From Leptobrachium leishanense (Eukaryota > Chordata > Amphibia > Anura > Megophryidae), in the NCBI GenBank assembly GCA_009667805.1, contig CM019067.1, forward strand, positions 241,711,721 through 241,775,720: a stretch of 64,000 bases of DNA, in the 5' to 3' direction. A model generated the notes under the pieces. That model did no database searches, had not been told where the DNA came from, and saw only the letters and a program-made list of their open reading frames with translations. A program made the position numbers and the translations under genes. This document shows positions 24,609 through 37,857 of this stretch, in pieces (positions within the stretch are counted from its first letter, which is position 1; each line of letters begins with the position of its first letter).

Positions 24609-25463
24609 CTTTGTCAGCCACAACATTAAAACCACCGACAGGTGAAGTGAATATGAATAACATTGATTATATTGCTACAATAATACCTGCCAAGAGGTGG
24701 GATATATTAGGCAGCTAGTGGACAGACAGTTCTTAAATTTTATGTGTTGAAAGTAAGAAGTAAGGCAAGTAAGGCAGAACTGAGTGACATTGACAAGGAC
24801 CGTATAGTGATGACTAGATAACTGGCTCCATGCATCTCCAAAACAACATGTCTTGTGGGGTGTTCCCAGTGTTTAGTAACTACCAAAATGGAGAACCGGC
24901 GTCCGGGTCATAGGTGACCAAGGCTCATTGATGAACATGGAGAGTGATGGCTAACCTCTCTGGTCCAATTACACAGAAGAGCTACTGTAGCTCAAATTTC
25001 TGATAACCCTAATTCTGGCCATGAACGAAAAGTGTCAGAACACACTTGACAAGTACCACCTACTGCAGAGATTGCTGCAGACCATGTAAACCCCTTCATG
25101 GAAATGGTCTTCCCTGATGGCAGTGGCCTCTTTCAGCAGGGTAATGCACATGGCCACACTGCAAAAATTGTTCAAGAATAGTTTGTGGAGCATGACAAAG
25201 ATTTCAAAGTAATGTCTTGGCCTCCACTTCCCCCAGATCTCAATCTGATTGAGCATCTGTGGGATGTGCTTGAATACCCAATCTGATCCAGGGAACCCTG
25301 CCTTGCATCTTGCAGGTCTTAAAGGATTCGCTGCTAACGTTTTGATGCCAGAAACCAAAGGACACGTTCAAATGTCTTGTGGAGTCCATGCCTCGTCGCA
25401 TCAAACTGTTTTAACAGCACATATATGATATTAGGCATGTGTTTTTAATGTGGCTGATCAGTG
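24609..25463 (+). mobile_element. Tc1-like relic, internally deleted
   Basis: The ends tcagccacaacattaaaacc and its inverse ttaatgtggctga sit next to TA dinucleotides. This pattern is familiar from old Tc1-like elements of vertebrates. Remnants of the transposase are visible on + in broken frames, for example HRRATVAQIS near 24980 and PDLNLIEHLWDVLE-like codons near 25235-25275. The central third, including the first catalytic Asp, is deleted. Long decayed. Confidence 0.8.
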
Positions 25464-25504
25464 TATAGTGTGTGTGTGTGTTTGTGTATATATATAGTCA
25501 AGAT

Positions 25505-26336
25505 CAGTGACGTGCGGTGAGGTCAGTGGCTGGTGAGGCACTGGCTAGTATCAGAGCCAGATATACACAGTCAGTACACGCAGTCGCAATTTACGCATTT
25601 GATTATCGTTATATAGGAGAATAGAGTTTCACTATTTATAAAGTAAAGTTTGCATTTTTTTTTAACCGTCCTAAGAGCATGCACTTACAATACTGACTAA
25701 TAGAGGGCGCTATTACACCTTTTACTTTAAAGTTTGCATATTGTTTTTTAGTTCTAGGAGCATGCACTTACAATACTGACTAATAGAGGGCGCTATTACA
25801 CACATGCTGACTGCTGAGCTCTGCCTGCCCGCCCCCCCCCCCCCCACGACTGATGAGGACAGTCACATAACTGTCCTGCATCAATCAATCCATGGTGAGT
25901 TCTGCCTTCCATGGGGGGTGTTTTTTTTAAACAAAAGGAATTGCTTGAGACCAATGGAGCTTTCCCATTGGCTCAAGCTTTCAATTGCTCTCAGTGCCTC
26001 TGGAGGCACTGAAGAGTGTAGAACCAGGAAGTCAGATTGAGCTATGCAATAGCGTAGCGTTCAGCTGCGCAAATTGCGTAGGCTATGCTAGCTCAGTGCT
26101 GCCCCTGCTGCCTGTGTAGTGAATCACACACACACACAGCAGCCAGCAACCTGAAAGTATGGGGGGGGGGGGAACCGGAGGTCAGAGAAGCACAGTGAGG
26201 GAGCGTGGAGAGTATGAGAACTTTTTTCAATGAATAACATTTTATTTACAGATTAAATATACATACATGTCATTACATCACAATGAGCACAATCATTTAC
26301 TGGAATGGCAGGAGAGGCCCTGACTGCATGCCCCTG
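25505..26336. mobile_element. probable hAT element, 0.83 kb
   Basis: The left end is cagtgacgtgcggtgagg. The right end, read inversely, is caggggcatgcagtca and matches 11 of 16 positions. Perfect 8-bp flanks gtcaagat lie at 25497-25504 and 26337-26344. It contains a direct duplication of about 85 bp (25650-25720 and 25735-25805, both with gactaatagagggcgctatt) plus poly-C and poly-G runs. The TIR match is weak, so the call depends on the flanks. Confidence 0.55.
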
Positions 26337-26773
26337 GTCAAGATGGCCTTTCTTTCTGATTTTTGTGGCTACATCTGCCATTTCTGTTGCCTTTCTGCTT
26401 CTTGCAGGGAGGTAAATAGTATCAATGAAGTCAACAGATAACGCATGGTCTAAAACGTGGTGTCCAGTTATCCACAGTATTTTGTAAGGACACAACTGAT
26501 AAGCTGAAATTACTGATGGAAAGGGTTGGATTCAAAATGTCTCTGTAGTCCTTGTGGTGCCATTATGTAATTACATAATTTATTCATCTGTGTTTTAAAC
26601 CCATAAAACCCATTCATGGCCATGTACAATAGACAATATTACAACAAATTACATAAAAAGTAACTCCTACTCCCTGCTAATCCTGTTCAAGTTGTAAACA
26701 TTTGAACATTTATTTTGTATCTTAATTAGATAAAATAAATCAAACGATTTGTGTAAATAACATTTTACATTTA

Positions 26774-27209
26774 GGCTAGGGTCAGACTGAGGCAGTGCGA
26801 ACGCGCGTTCTGGCGCACATAATCACGGCCGCACTAGCAGCAGATGACAGGCAATGACGGCCAATATACGACGTACGGTCGCACAAAAGTCCGGCCGCGC
26901 AACGCAAGTGGAAAATGAACGCATTTTTTCGAGAACGTTAAACCGCTGGTACTGACGTACAGAGTGCGCTGCGGCCGCATAGCAGCGTGTGTGCGTGATT
27001 AGGAGACGTCAGACGCTGCTAGTGTGCGGCCAACATAACGTTCAAACAGCCGGATTTCCCTAGACTTCTTTTTACCCCATCGTCATGAAATACGTCCAGA
27101 ATTGCGCATCGTCTGACCACTTAAGCGTATTCCGTGAAAAAATGCGTGCGCACGCATCGACGTACATTTTGACGGTGGCCGCAGAAAATGCGCTCATCTG
27201 TCCCTAGCC
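26774..27209. mobile_element. fold-back MITE (ggctagggtcag family), copy 2
   Basis: Same design as copy 1, with 3-bp flanks tta at 26771-26773 and 27210-27212. 436 bp, no coding capacity. Confidence 0.88.
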
Positions 27210-27212
27210 TTA

Positions 27213-28006
27213 CTGGTAACACAATTTGCTGCATTTTAAGTCGAGAGGTATAATTGTATTACCTCATTAAATGAACACATTTAAGGGATGTTTATGCTCA
27301 GTGGCATACTCATGGTTTTGTGAGTTAATACATGACAAATAGTTTTATTCTGGATAGGTTACTTTTAAAAAACAATTATTAAGAGAACAAGGTCTGTCTA
27401 CACCTAGGTTTACATACTTTTAATGGCGATTCGAAAAATGTAAACAAAAAGTTAAAAGTCGCATGGCTTAAACTCTATAACAAAGCTGAATTATCATTTT
27501 AGTAAACTTTATAAAAAAAAATTCTACCTAAGGGTAACCAGGTATTTAGCAACAAATTGGGTGTTTTTTCAGGAATTGCATGTGTTACTTAGGTTATGGC
27601 ACAAGGAGATCCCCCTGTCTGTATCTCCTTGGATGTAGCAGGCCACTGTATTTTAATTTAAAAGTGATATTTTACTCAAAAGCCAAAAAGAGAAAGGGGG
27701 GTTAAGGGTTAATTTAATCATTCCTCATTCCCATCCTGGTTTCATACTGTTTTTAGCTCAGAATGTCTTTACATCCCCCTATGCTCCCATATTGCTGTCT
27801 CCCTTGGCCTCCATACAGACTCACTGTATGTGTTGCTGTTCATTTCGGTACCATCCCTCTTACAATTGGCACATGTACATCATGGAAAAACACTGAGAGG
27901 CATTGTATGACCACTTTCAGTTCAGTTAGCTGAAGTTGATTGATGGTTTTCCTGTGGGAGAGGTTAATATTTCCCATATCCCTATAACAACATGAGAATG
28001 GCCACT
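27213..28006. other. AT-rich spacer
   Basis: No recognised gene or repeat end. Confidence 0.45.
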
Positions 28007-28268
28007 TTAACCTCTTGGGGACCAACATGCTAGTAGATTTTTTTCGTGCCCAGGGGGCAGAGGCATTTTTGTCAATTTATTGTAAAGTTTGTGTTTGGTG
28101 CGCCCATGCATGTTGTGCCTGGTATTTGAATGGGCATTCGTCGTGAAGCAACTACCAGGACTGGGTGTTGAGTATGACCGTAGATGTACCAACGCCTGAT
28201 GAATCTCGAAGGCATGAAGGCCTTTTTTTTGTCACATAAACATACTTGAAAGTGACTGAAGGGGTTAA
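28007..28268. repeat. short element with TTAACC ends
   Basis: Begins ttaacctcttggggacc and ends gactgaaggggttaa, a loosely inverted pair with TTAA at each border. The ends resemble those of the multi-palindrome element at 44490. A TTAA target would fit piggyBac or Kolobok types. Weak evidence. Confidence 0.45.
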
Positions 28269-30689
28269 GGCTGAGGAAGAAACACTAGTGTAAGTCAATA
28301 AAGTTTTTTTCCATGATTGAAAGTAATTTTACCTCATGTGAGATTTTTGTGTTTTTCCTATAATTTCAGGTGGCACATGTTAACGAACAGCCTTCTACTG
28401 CACAAACATAGTTTTAGGTGTAAACACATTAATATATACCCAGTATACAATCAGATATCATACAAACTGCCCCTTGAATTGACATAAATTCAATTCAGAA
28501 TTATAAATAAAACATCAAAATCACAGTTTTAATCCATATTCAATGCACAGATCTAAACAGAAGACTTAAGATTCCCCAAGCAGAAGGAAATACTTACAAA
28601 AAATAAAAACAAGACCAGTTGCTTCTCCAGATGGCCTTCAATTAAAAATGTATTTAATATGTAAGCAGTACTTTTAATAGCTAGGTGATGAGTTCACTCT
28701 TCTTAACGCGCAGACATAGCAATTTACAGCAGCATTTAGAAGAGGCTATAATTTTCCCCTCTGTGAATAAATTCCTGGAATATCCTCGCATGTCCGTCTT
28801 CACTTCCTGCAGACAAGAAACTGTTAGGTAAATGGTATAACTAGAAAGGTGTCGGCAGATGTGGCAATTTCTGCTGTGTAACCATAAACATCCTTTATGC
28901 TACATAAAGCCACAAGCCCGCTGGCTTGTGCATATCACCTCTGCTTAGTCGCTGACATTGTGTTATGTCTGGGGTGTGGTTTTCTTCTTAATCCCCTGTT
29001 TACATCCTTTTTCATTTCTCCCTACCCTGGCGATTGTCTTGCCTGTCTGCGTCTGTCTGCATCGAATAATGTTTGCACCTGTTCATAGTCCTCTGTCTAG
29101 TGGGAAAAGAAGTGCAGCCGGTGTTATTAAATCTATACTGGAATGAAAGCCTATCTCAAAATATACTAAAAACTATGGACCCTATTCCACTGTTGGTAAG
29201 ATTACTGCTCCAACTTCACTGGTGTTCTTTGATGCATCTAGAATGGCCAGTTCCACGCTGTCATCCTTTTTGTGATGATAAAAGTCTGTATGTGGATATT
29301 TAAGGTCTGATACCACCTTGATTATCCTTGATGGGCCTATAAGAACATATACAAATATCCAAAGTTTGATTCCGATATACATGTAGCACAGGTTCTGAAC
29401 TATACAGGCCATAATACTCTCTGTCTGGACACTTCTTAGTATACCTTTTGGTGTAGCATTGCTAGTTTAGAAAATACCAGCTATTTTTCCCACGATTGTA
29501 ATGTGTGAATTTATGTAAGGCAATGTGTTTACTCAACTATAGGCTTAACAGGTGCAACAATCTAATTACCTCCACTTAAACATAATCACTGAGACAGATC
29601 CCTGCTAAATTGTTTTTGAGAGGAGTAGTACATTCACAGCTAAGTCTAAAGACCTTCAAACCGTGTGACCAAGATTTGCTGATGGCTCTGGGATAAAACC
29701 AAATTTAAATTAAGTCCCGGGCACACCCGTCATGTCTTTATCAAGAGCCTCCTCCTCTCCTTCAACCAAACCATCAATTTTAGTTCAGATTTAGAAAGGG
29801 CTTGCTTTGTTGCCCTTGAATACTACTTGTTTTTAATGCCTGTTCGGAGCGAGACTTCGAGCATGTGGTCTCGGCGGACCTTGTTTCTGCAGGCGAATTT
29901 CATATCCACTTTTAATAAAAGGCCATAGATATAGGGGAGAGCCTCGGGGCCTTGAGGTCAGCGGATGGTGGGGCACATGACACGAGTTGAAATAGATAAT
30001 ATTGACAGATGAAAATATGACCACAGAGAGGTCCTCTGTTTCAGCAAATGCTGTAATTAAATGTAGAGGCATGCATAGTGCGCAAAAAAATGCTTCCACG
30101 AGGCTAAATTATAGACCGTTTTGTGGTGCCATTCAGAATCTAACAGTTGTATTTTAAGTGTTTCAGGACTGTATTTATGAATACATGATACTAAAAAAGG
30201 ATACCTTTGGGACAAATCTCGAAAATGTCTTTGCTCAGTTACAGAAAATGTAGTTTTGCAGTTGTCCACCTAAAGGTAACTGAATGTTTTCACATTGTTT
30301 TTTTGGAAAGTGGGAAGAAAATGGCTCTATACGGTATTGTAAAATAAGATAAAATTATTATTGATGTATAAATGTGTAACTGGGGAGAAAACCTGTTCAA
30401 TTTCTACTAGCTCCATGTCAAAGCATACGATATATAATTTATATTTGAAATAGATTTATTGAATTGGAATTTGTAACTCTCATGGAGTCACACAATATAT
30501 AATTTCACAGACCTTTGAGGATAAATTATTTAATTGGGTGACACTATATTTATAGAAATTCCTCCCAATTAAACTACAGAAGCCCACTGTTACGCAATAG
30601 GGAGGATTTTCTAATTATTTATTTTAATTATCTAGGGCTGGAACCCCCACTGACCCAAGCCAGCAAGATGGAACCAAACTGATATTAGA
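28269..30689. other. spacer, nothing recognised
   Basis: 2.4 kb without a recognised repeat boundary, the longest such stretch here. A small GC-richer patch at 29840-29890 stands out but shows no coding pattern. Could hold conserved non-coding sequence, which cannot be judged from one genome. Confidence 0.4.
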
Positions 30690-30697
30690 GTCTAAAT

Positions 30698-30823
30698 CAG
30701 GGCTGTCAAGCTGCGGCCCACTAGATATTAATGACCTACAATTCACAAAATTCTTTAGATAATCAGGGAAGCATGGGACTTGTAGTTCAGAAACATCTGG
30801 GGGGCTGGAGTTTGACAGCCGTG
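30698..30823. mobile_element. hAT MITE, 126 bp
   Basis: The inverted ends are cagggctgtcaag and gtttgacagccgtg. Flanks gtctaaat and atctagat match at 6 of 8 positions. The interior acttgtagttcagaaacatctgg recalls the MITEs at 533 and 8143, so these are related families. Confidence 0.72.
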
Positions 30824-30831
30824 ATCTAGAT

Positions 30832-31573
30832 TGTAAGATCTTATTTTGTCTGTCCCACCTTCTGCCAAACCACTCCGAATCGCCCAACCAAACCTTATCC
30901 TGCGGTCAGCTACGTTGTGTGAGATTTCTCTGTCTTAAATACGTATGTGGGGAACATTACAGTTAAATAGGATAAAATCTCTGTTACGCAAATGAAATCC
31001 AACACACCCAGCCCCACACAAATCTCACATCCTTCACATACAACCCCTAACTACTCACACATAAACTACAAACTGATATATATATACACGCTATGCAAAT
31101 ATTATTATAAATTAATGTACTTTATATTATCAAATTTCATATTTTATGTGACACTACTTCCTGTGACATCACTTAATATGCAAATTAGGGCACACTAAAC
31201 ATTTTCAAAGTTGGTGGGCATGATTTAATTTTCACATTTGGTATCATACAGTTCAATGAAGCCAAGTTTCTTATCATTATCATTCTTATTTTTTGTGTGG
31301 CATTAATGTAGATGCTCACCGTGCTGTATATGGGGGGGGGGGGTCTCCAGCATATCTTAGGTGTGTAATAATATTTTCACAATAGCAAAATAATGGCTTA
31401 GGACCGACAACAATAGACTCAGGAACAGAAAAACGAAGCAGGAACCCCACACTCCGTACCCAGGATGGTCTAGTTCCAATACCTGTATTGTCACAGAGAG
31501 CAAATAGATAAATGTTTCAGGGGAAAACCTATTTCTCAATGCAAAGTGCGCAATGTAGATGTCTATTTTATTA
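30832..31573. other. spacer; ends in an L2-type tail
   Basis: Nothing recognised until 31574, where agcgctttataaatacttgta matches the 3' end of the L2 copy at 56215-56612. That tail is the target of the hAT at 31602. Confidence 0.5.
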
Positions 31574-31929
31574 GCGCTTTATAAATACTTGTACCTGTAA
31601 CCAGTGGTGTATTTAGGTTTTGTGCTGCCCTAGGCCTGACTAAACTCGTGCACCCCCTAATTTAAATTTGACGCACCCCTTCCTGTCAAGGGCACACCTC
31701 TTCCTGGTTAATCCCCACCCTTCCTCTTTAAGCTCCACCTTTTCCTCTTAGAACTCGCCTTTTCCTCTCTTTATATTAAAAGTGGATACCAAGTGCCTAC
31801 TTGTATATTTTGTATACCATTTCAAATGTGTCTATTGAGATAAAGAAAATTATGAAATGTTTAAATTCAAGCATTTTTACAAAGAACAACCACGCATGTC
31901 AAGTAAACGGGATCACAGCCGCTCTAATT

Positions 31930-32405
31930 GGTTGAACAATAAAATCCACAGAAACGTGCACTACATATGAGCGTATCACAGAGCTGCACAGCAATAAAAC
32001 CCACAGAAATGGGCACTGTGTATGAGCATATCACAGAACTGCACAGCAATAAAACTCACAGTAATGTGCAGTGTGTATGAGTGTATCCCAGAGCTCCAGG
32101 GCAATAAAACTCACAGTAATATGCAGTGTGTATCACAGAATCCACAGCAATAAAACTCCCAGCAATGCAATGTTTGGTGTGTGTCAGCGTATCAGAATCC
32201 ACAGCAAAAAAACTCCCAGCAATGCAATGTGCAGTGTGTATGAGTGCATCAGAATTCACAGCAATAAAACTCACAGCAATGCAATGTGTGGTGTGTGTCA
32301 GTGTATCAGAATCCACAGCAATAAAACTCCCAGCAATGTTTTGTGCGGTGTGTATGAGTGCATCAGAATCCACTGCAATAAAACTCCCAGCAAACCGAGT
32401 GTATA
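31930..32405. repeat. roughly 56-bp tandem array inside the hAT element
   Basis: Nine units, each with cacagcaataaaactc followed by a gtgcagtgtgtatgag-like word, spaced 47-59 bp apart. The same unit recurs as four copies inside another hAT element at 59170-59365. Confidence 0.88.
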
Positions 32406-33156
32406 TGAGCACACAGCAATTATGCTGTGGAGCCATCTTGTCAGCAGTGGGGTGCCACTGCCAGAGGGTGCACTGTAGCTTTCATTCCCTTCCCGGTGGG
32501 TGTTCAGTCCAGAATAGAGTCTGTGTTAACGAAAGGGCGGGCAGCTGCGCGCGTGCGTTTCACGTGGTTCAGCTTGTCATGTGGTACTGAGACTCAGAGA
32601 AATGGCAGTGAAATGCCCTGATGTTCGGTGGTTTCAATCAGCAGGTTTATTCAGGCGAACCCCATAGGTTTCAATGTTAAAAATATTCCCGTTTTTATGC
32701 AATATCTAAAAATCATTTATTATTTTAATCTGCAGTAAAAAGTCTTTACTTATTGATTTTTTTTTAGTACCTTTTAGTCATTTTTCAGATTTTTTTGGGC
32801 AAAATTTCCCCCCTTTTTTTTAATAGCAGTTTTTCTTTTTTCTGTAACAGAACTTTTTATTATCAATCATAGGATCTTATATGTAAATTCCAGACATTTT
32901 CGTTCAGTAGTTCTTTTGAAAACAGTAGGCCACGGGTTTGCGGTGGCAGCATTCAGCGGCCGACTCCATGCACTTTGTGGACCCTCCGGTGAATGGTGAA
33001 TTCACTGCAGGGTGGGGAAATTTTATTCTCCTAAGTGCAGGGAACTACAGAACACCAAAAAGTTGGCGTCATTTTGGTGCTCTGTGAGTAACCCATTTAG
33101 TGGTGAGGTTTTTTGCTGACCCCTGGAAAGTGAAAGCCTAGGCCTTGCCTACCCAG

Positions 33157-33222
33157 GACATACTTGAAAATTAGTGAAATCTCAATGTATCCTTCCTGGT
33201 AAAATACTTTGCAAAAGTAAAA
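33157..33222 (+). repeat. L2-type LINE 3' tail, isolated copy
   Basis: Contains acccaggacatacttgaaa and then ctcaatgtatccttcctgg. This equals the 3' terminus of the LINE at 14037-17888, in + orientation. It is an uninterrupted version of the site that is split at 40284-42398. Confidence 0.8.
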
Positions 33223-33342
33223 AAAATATATATATTTTTTTTTTAGGGGTGGGGCCTCCAGTGCGGGCCGCCGCCCCCTGGAAAGTGCCGCCCTAGGCCT
33301 GGGCCTAGTCGGCCTAGGCCAAAATACACCATTGCCTGTAAC

Positions 33343-34078
33343 TATTAAATGAATTGTAACCACCACAAAGTATTTACGTAAAGTCTTTGTATCTGTCAAT
33401 ATGTCGTGTCATATGCTTATTGTAATTTTTACCTGACATCAACTTGCTTTTGTGAAATTTAGGTTTTGGCGTATGCTTGCTGATTGTGCGGAAAAATCAA
33501 ATGGGTATTTCTTTTCCAAGCAGGATAGATAGAGATAAATCTCTGTCTGTTGCGTCTGTTGGGTTTGATCTTCTCCTAACTGGCTCTTCTAGACAGACCT
33601 TAAGGTTTCTCTTTATTGAATACTCATGATAGAAGATATAGATAAAGTGTTATTATCATAACCTGGTTCCCAACAGATATGAAAATAAAAAGAAGTGTGA
33701 GATCTTCTGTGTAAAGGGGAAACGAAGCATAGGGATGCCACTGTCTCACTCATGTTGATGAACTCCACCCGCTTGCATAATCGCTTTCTGAGCATAACTA
33801 GAGCATGATGTAGCAAATGGGAACACATTTGTTACGGAAGACATCGACTTGTTGATACGAAACCTCTGATTAGTAATGCTGGAAATTTGCAGCGGTTTTG
33901 TGATTTCGGAAAGCTGTGCCATAAAAAATAGTTTAGAGCACGGTATTATTGTTGGAAGCCCGTTTAATTCCATTATATAATCCTGGTTAGTTACATAATA
34001 AATCTTAATGTAAAAAAATAAATAAAAAAAGTAATATTCAATATTTAAGGAAATTCCATTATGTATATTTTTGATGTA
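33343..34078. other. spacer, nothing recognised
   Basis: No gene or repeat end recognised. Confidence 0.45.
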
Positions 34079-35692
<1,614 letters not shown>

Positions 35693-35694
35693 TA

Positions 35695-35819
35695 GTTCTT
35701 ACATTTGTATGTGGTGACCTATTCGTAAGGATATCTGTGTATCCCTCTATCGTTGTGTTTACTGGGCTTTACAGCATCTGAATCTGGATGTTCATGTGTA
35801 ATGATATTACACTTTGAAC
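35695..35819. other. short spacer
   Basis: Joins the Tc1 copy and the next MITE. Nothing recognised. Confidence 0.4.
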
Positions 35820-36104
35820 CAGGGGTCAAGTCTAGGGGGAACTTGTGGAAACTCAGTTCCCTCCACTATTTTTTCAGAGGGAACTCCGTTCCCATTGGTC
35901 CCATAATGTTTAAAGCTTGTATTCAGGTGATCAATCATATCTTTCCCTGTTAGTCACAATAAATATAGGAGATATCATATATTTTTGCTAAAAGCCAAAT
36001 ATATATATATATATAAATATAACAGATTTCAGGGTGTGTTTGTGATAAGTGGGGACAGAATATTGGTGAGTTCCTGCACTTCTTTTTCTAGGACTTGACC
36101 CCTG
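35820..36104. mobile_element. hAT MITE, 285 bp
   Basis: The inverted ends caggggtcaagtctagg and ctaggacttgacccctg are flanked by ctttgaac and ctttgatc (7 of 8 identical). The interior has an at dinucleotide run at 35998-36016. Confidence 0.82.
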
Positions 36105-37020
36105 CTTTGATCCTGTCTCTGTGTATATTATATGCTGTTTTTACTCTTAAATACACACAGCCCAATAGGTAAGTAATTTACTGCAATATCTCTTGCATTT
36201 TTCTCCTTAGAGCGTGGGAGAACATTCAAAGATGTACCTAGACCAAAAACAGTAAACCCTGCACATGCATGAGCTGTCAATCCTTTCCATATAGGTTGTG
36301 TTACTCATCGTAGAACGGATGCATGAATGATGTATACCGGCTTGAGCATTTCCTCTAGCTTGTGTCACAACAGGACATCTCTAGCGTGCCTCCACCGTCA
36401 CTTGATTGTGACAAATGATTATGATGGCGTATGTAATTCCTAGCTCTGATAGTCTAAGCCCTTGGTAAGTTTTGAAATAAGTTATAAATGCATAATAATA
36501 ATTTATTGGAATGAGCATTCACTTATCATGAGATTCCCAAACCACCTTGCAGTGAAACATCTAACCGTGGACCTGTTACTAGTGATAGAAAATACAGTTT
36601 CAATACCTGCTCTAGAAAAGGTTGATGGACAATGCAAATCCAATGCTCCCAGCTACCTGAGTGTCCTCCTGCTCCTCTGCCTCCATTGGGGGGATCCTGA
36701 AGGACTGATTCAGCCCTCCAAGAAGGAGGAAGGGGGTTATTCATTATGTCCAGAAAGCTGATGATTGGCACTGATCAGTTTTCTAGGCAAGAGGACAAAA
36801 ATGTACAGTAGTTCATTAATAGCTGGCCAGTGCCTCTCAAATTCAATGTGCTTGCTTTGAGAGTCATTGAATTGACTGGATGCTTGCTGACCTTTGGTTG
36901 AAGCCACAGCTTGCCAGATCTGGAGCAACACTGAAGGAGCCCAATGATGGATTATAGGTGAGAATTATACTTCATACAGCCTGACCACTTTAAGAAGCTA
37001 AAGTGGACACGGTGCGTAGA
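36105..37020. other. spacer leading into a T2-like end
   Basis: No gene recognised. The last 60 bp (cactttaagaagctaaagtgg) fold back and lead into the terminus at 37021. Confidence 0.4.
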
Positions 37021-37034
37021 GTGTCCCTTTAAAT
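37021..37034. repeat. T2-type MITE terminus (TTAAAGGG, inverted)
   Basis: Reads gtgtccctttaa, the inverse of ttaaagggacac. This fits the TTAAAGGRR end known from T2-type (TTAA-target) MITEs of Xenopus. Similar ends lie at 37771, 40100, 43575 and 46962. No partner end was located for this one. Confidence 0.5.
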
Positions 37035-37538
37035 GAGGACCATCACCCCTCCCAATGTCAGAAACTCCTTTAGGACCTAATAAATTCTTTTCCTATATGT
37101 ACTGAATATCGTAACAATACAATGTGTAATTTGTATAATAAAGCTATAAAGGTAAACACGCTCATAGTCGAAATGTCACACGTATTACAATTTTTAAATT
37201 ATAGCCTAGAAGTGCCAGCTGACTCTTCTAAGTACATATAAGTGATGACAGCAATAAGAATTATTAACAATGGAATGTCCACATGCCATTACAATACATC
37301 TTTGTGTCTGTTCTGCTGCTGTATATAATTCTTCGGCATATATGATGTAGAGTGTTATATTCAGTTTAGCAATACATGTAAGGATCCTCCCATTCACATG
37401 GATTGCGCAGTCAGTGCCACTGTTTTACCAATGCATAAACAATGTGACAGAGCACATGGCACATGAAAGGAGACTTTCTTATACAATACCACTTTAGTAG
37501 TGTGTGTTCAGTATAAACACCTAGGGCCAGATCCAATA

Positions 37539-37730
37539 GACTGGAACATAAGAAAGAAAATCCCAGCACTCCACTAGAGCCAAACAACTTTTATTTTGAT
37601 GAAAATTGCAGCAATGTTTCGGCCATCCAACAGCCACTTTGATGGCCAAAACATTGCTGCGCTTTTCATCACAATAAAAAGCTATTTGACACTAGTGGAG
37701 TGCGGAGATTCCCTTCTATTATGTTCAAGT
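37539..37730. repeat. fold-back hairpin, about 90-bp arms
   Basis: The left arm has cactccactagag, aacttttatttt, gaaaattgcagcaatgttt and ggccatc. The right arm carries their inverses in order. Centre near 37640. Same general class as the palindrome at 13021. Confidence 0.75.
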
Positions 37731-37857
37731 ACCACTGTTATGTCAGACTGACTTTCCATTTCCCAGTTAAAGGGAGAGCAAAATTAAGAAATTTTAAGCC
37801 CTCCTCACACGCCTCTTCTTCCATTTTAAATGTAGAGTGAGTATAATACTCCCCTCA

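Larger units (their letters stand above)
31602..33334. mobile_element. non-autonomous hAT element, 1.73 kb, perfect 8-bp TSD
   Basis: The ends cagtggtgtatttagg and, inverted, aaaatacaccattg are flanked by cctgtaac (31594-31601 and 33335-33342). The subterminal gccctaggcc words also pair. No transposase is seen. It carries a roughly 56-bp tandem array, fold-back sequence resembling 23835-24060, and a copy of the L2-type 3' tail. Confidence 0.9.

Noticed and set aside
26253..26495. 80-residue frame on the - strand (VDFIDTIYLPARSRKATEMA)
   Set aside because: It looks somewhat protein-like and has an aaataaaatg-type signal downstream, but no family is recognised and it spans the proposed hAT border at 26336. 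Not supported as a gene.
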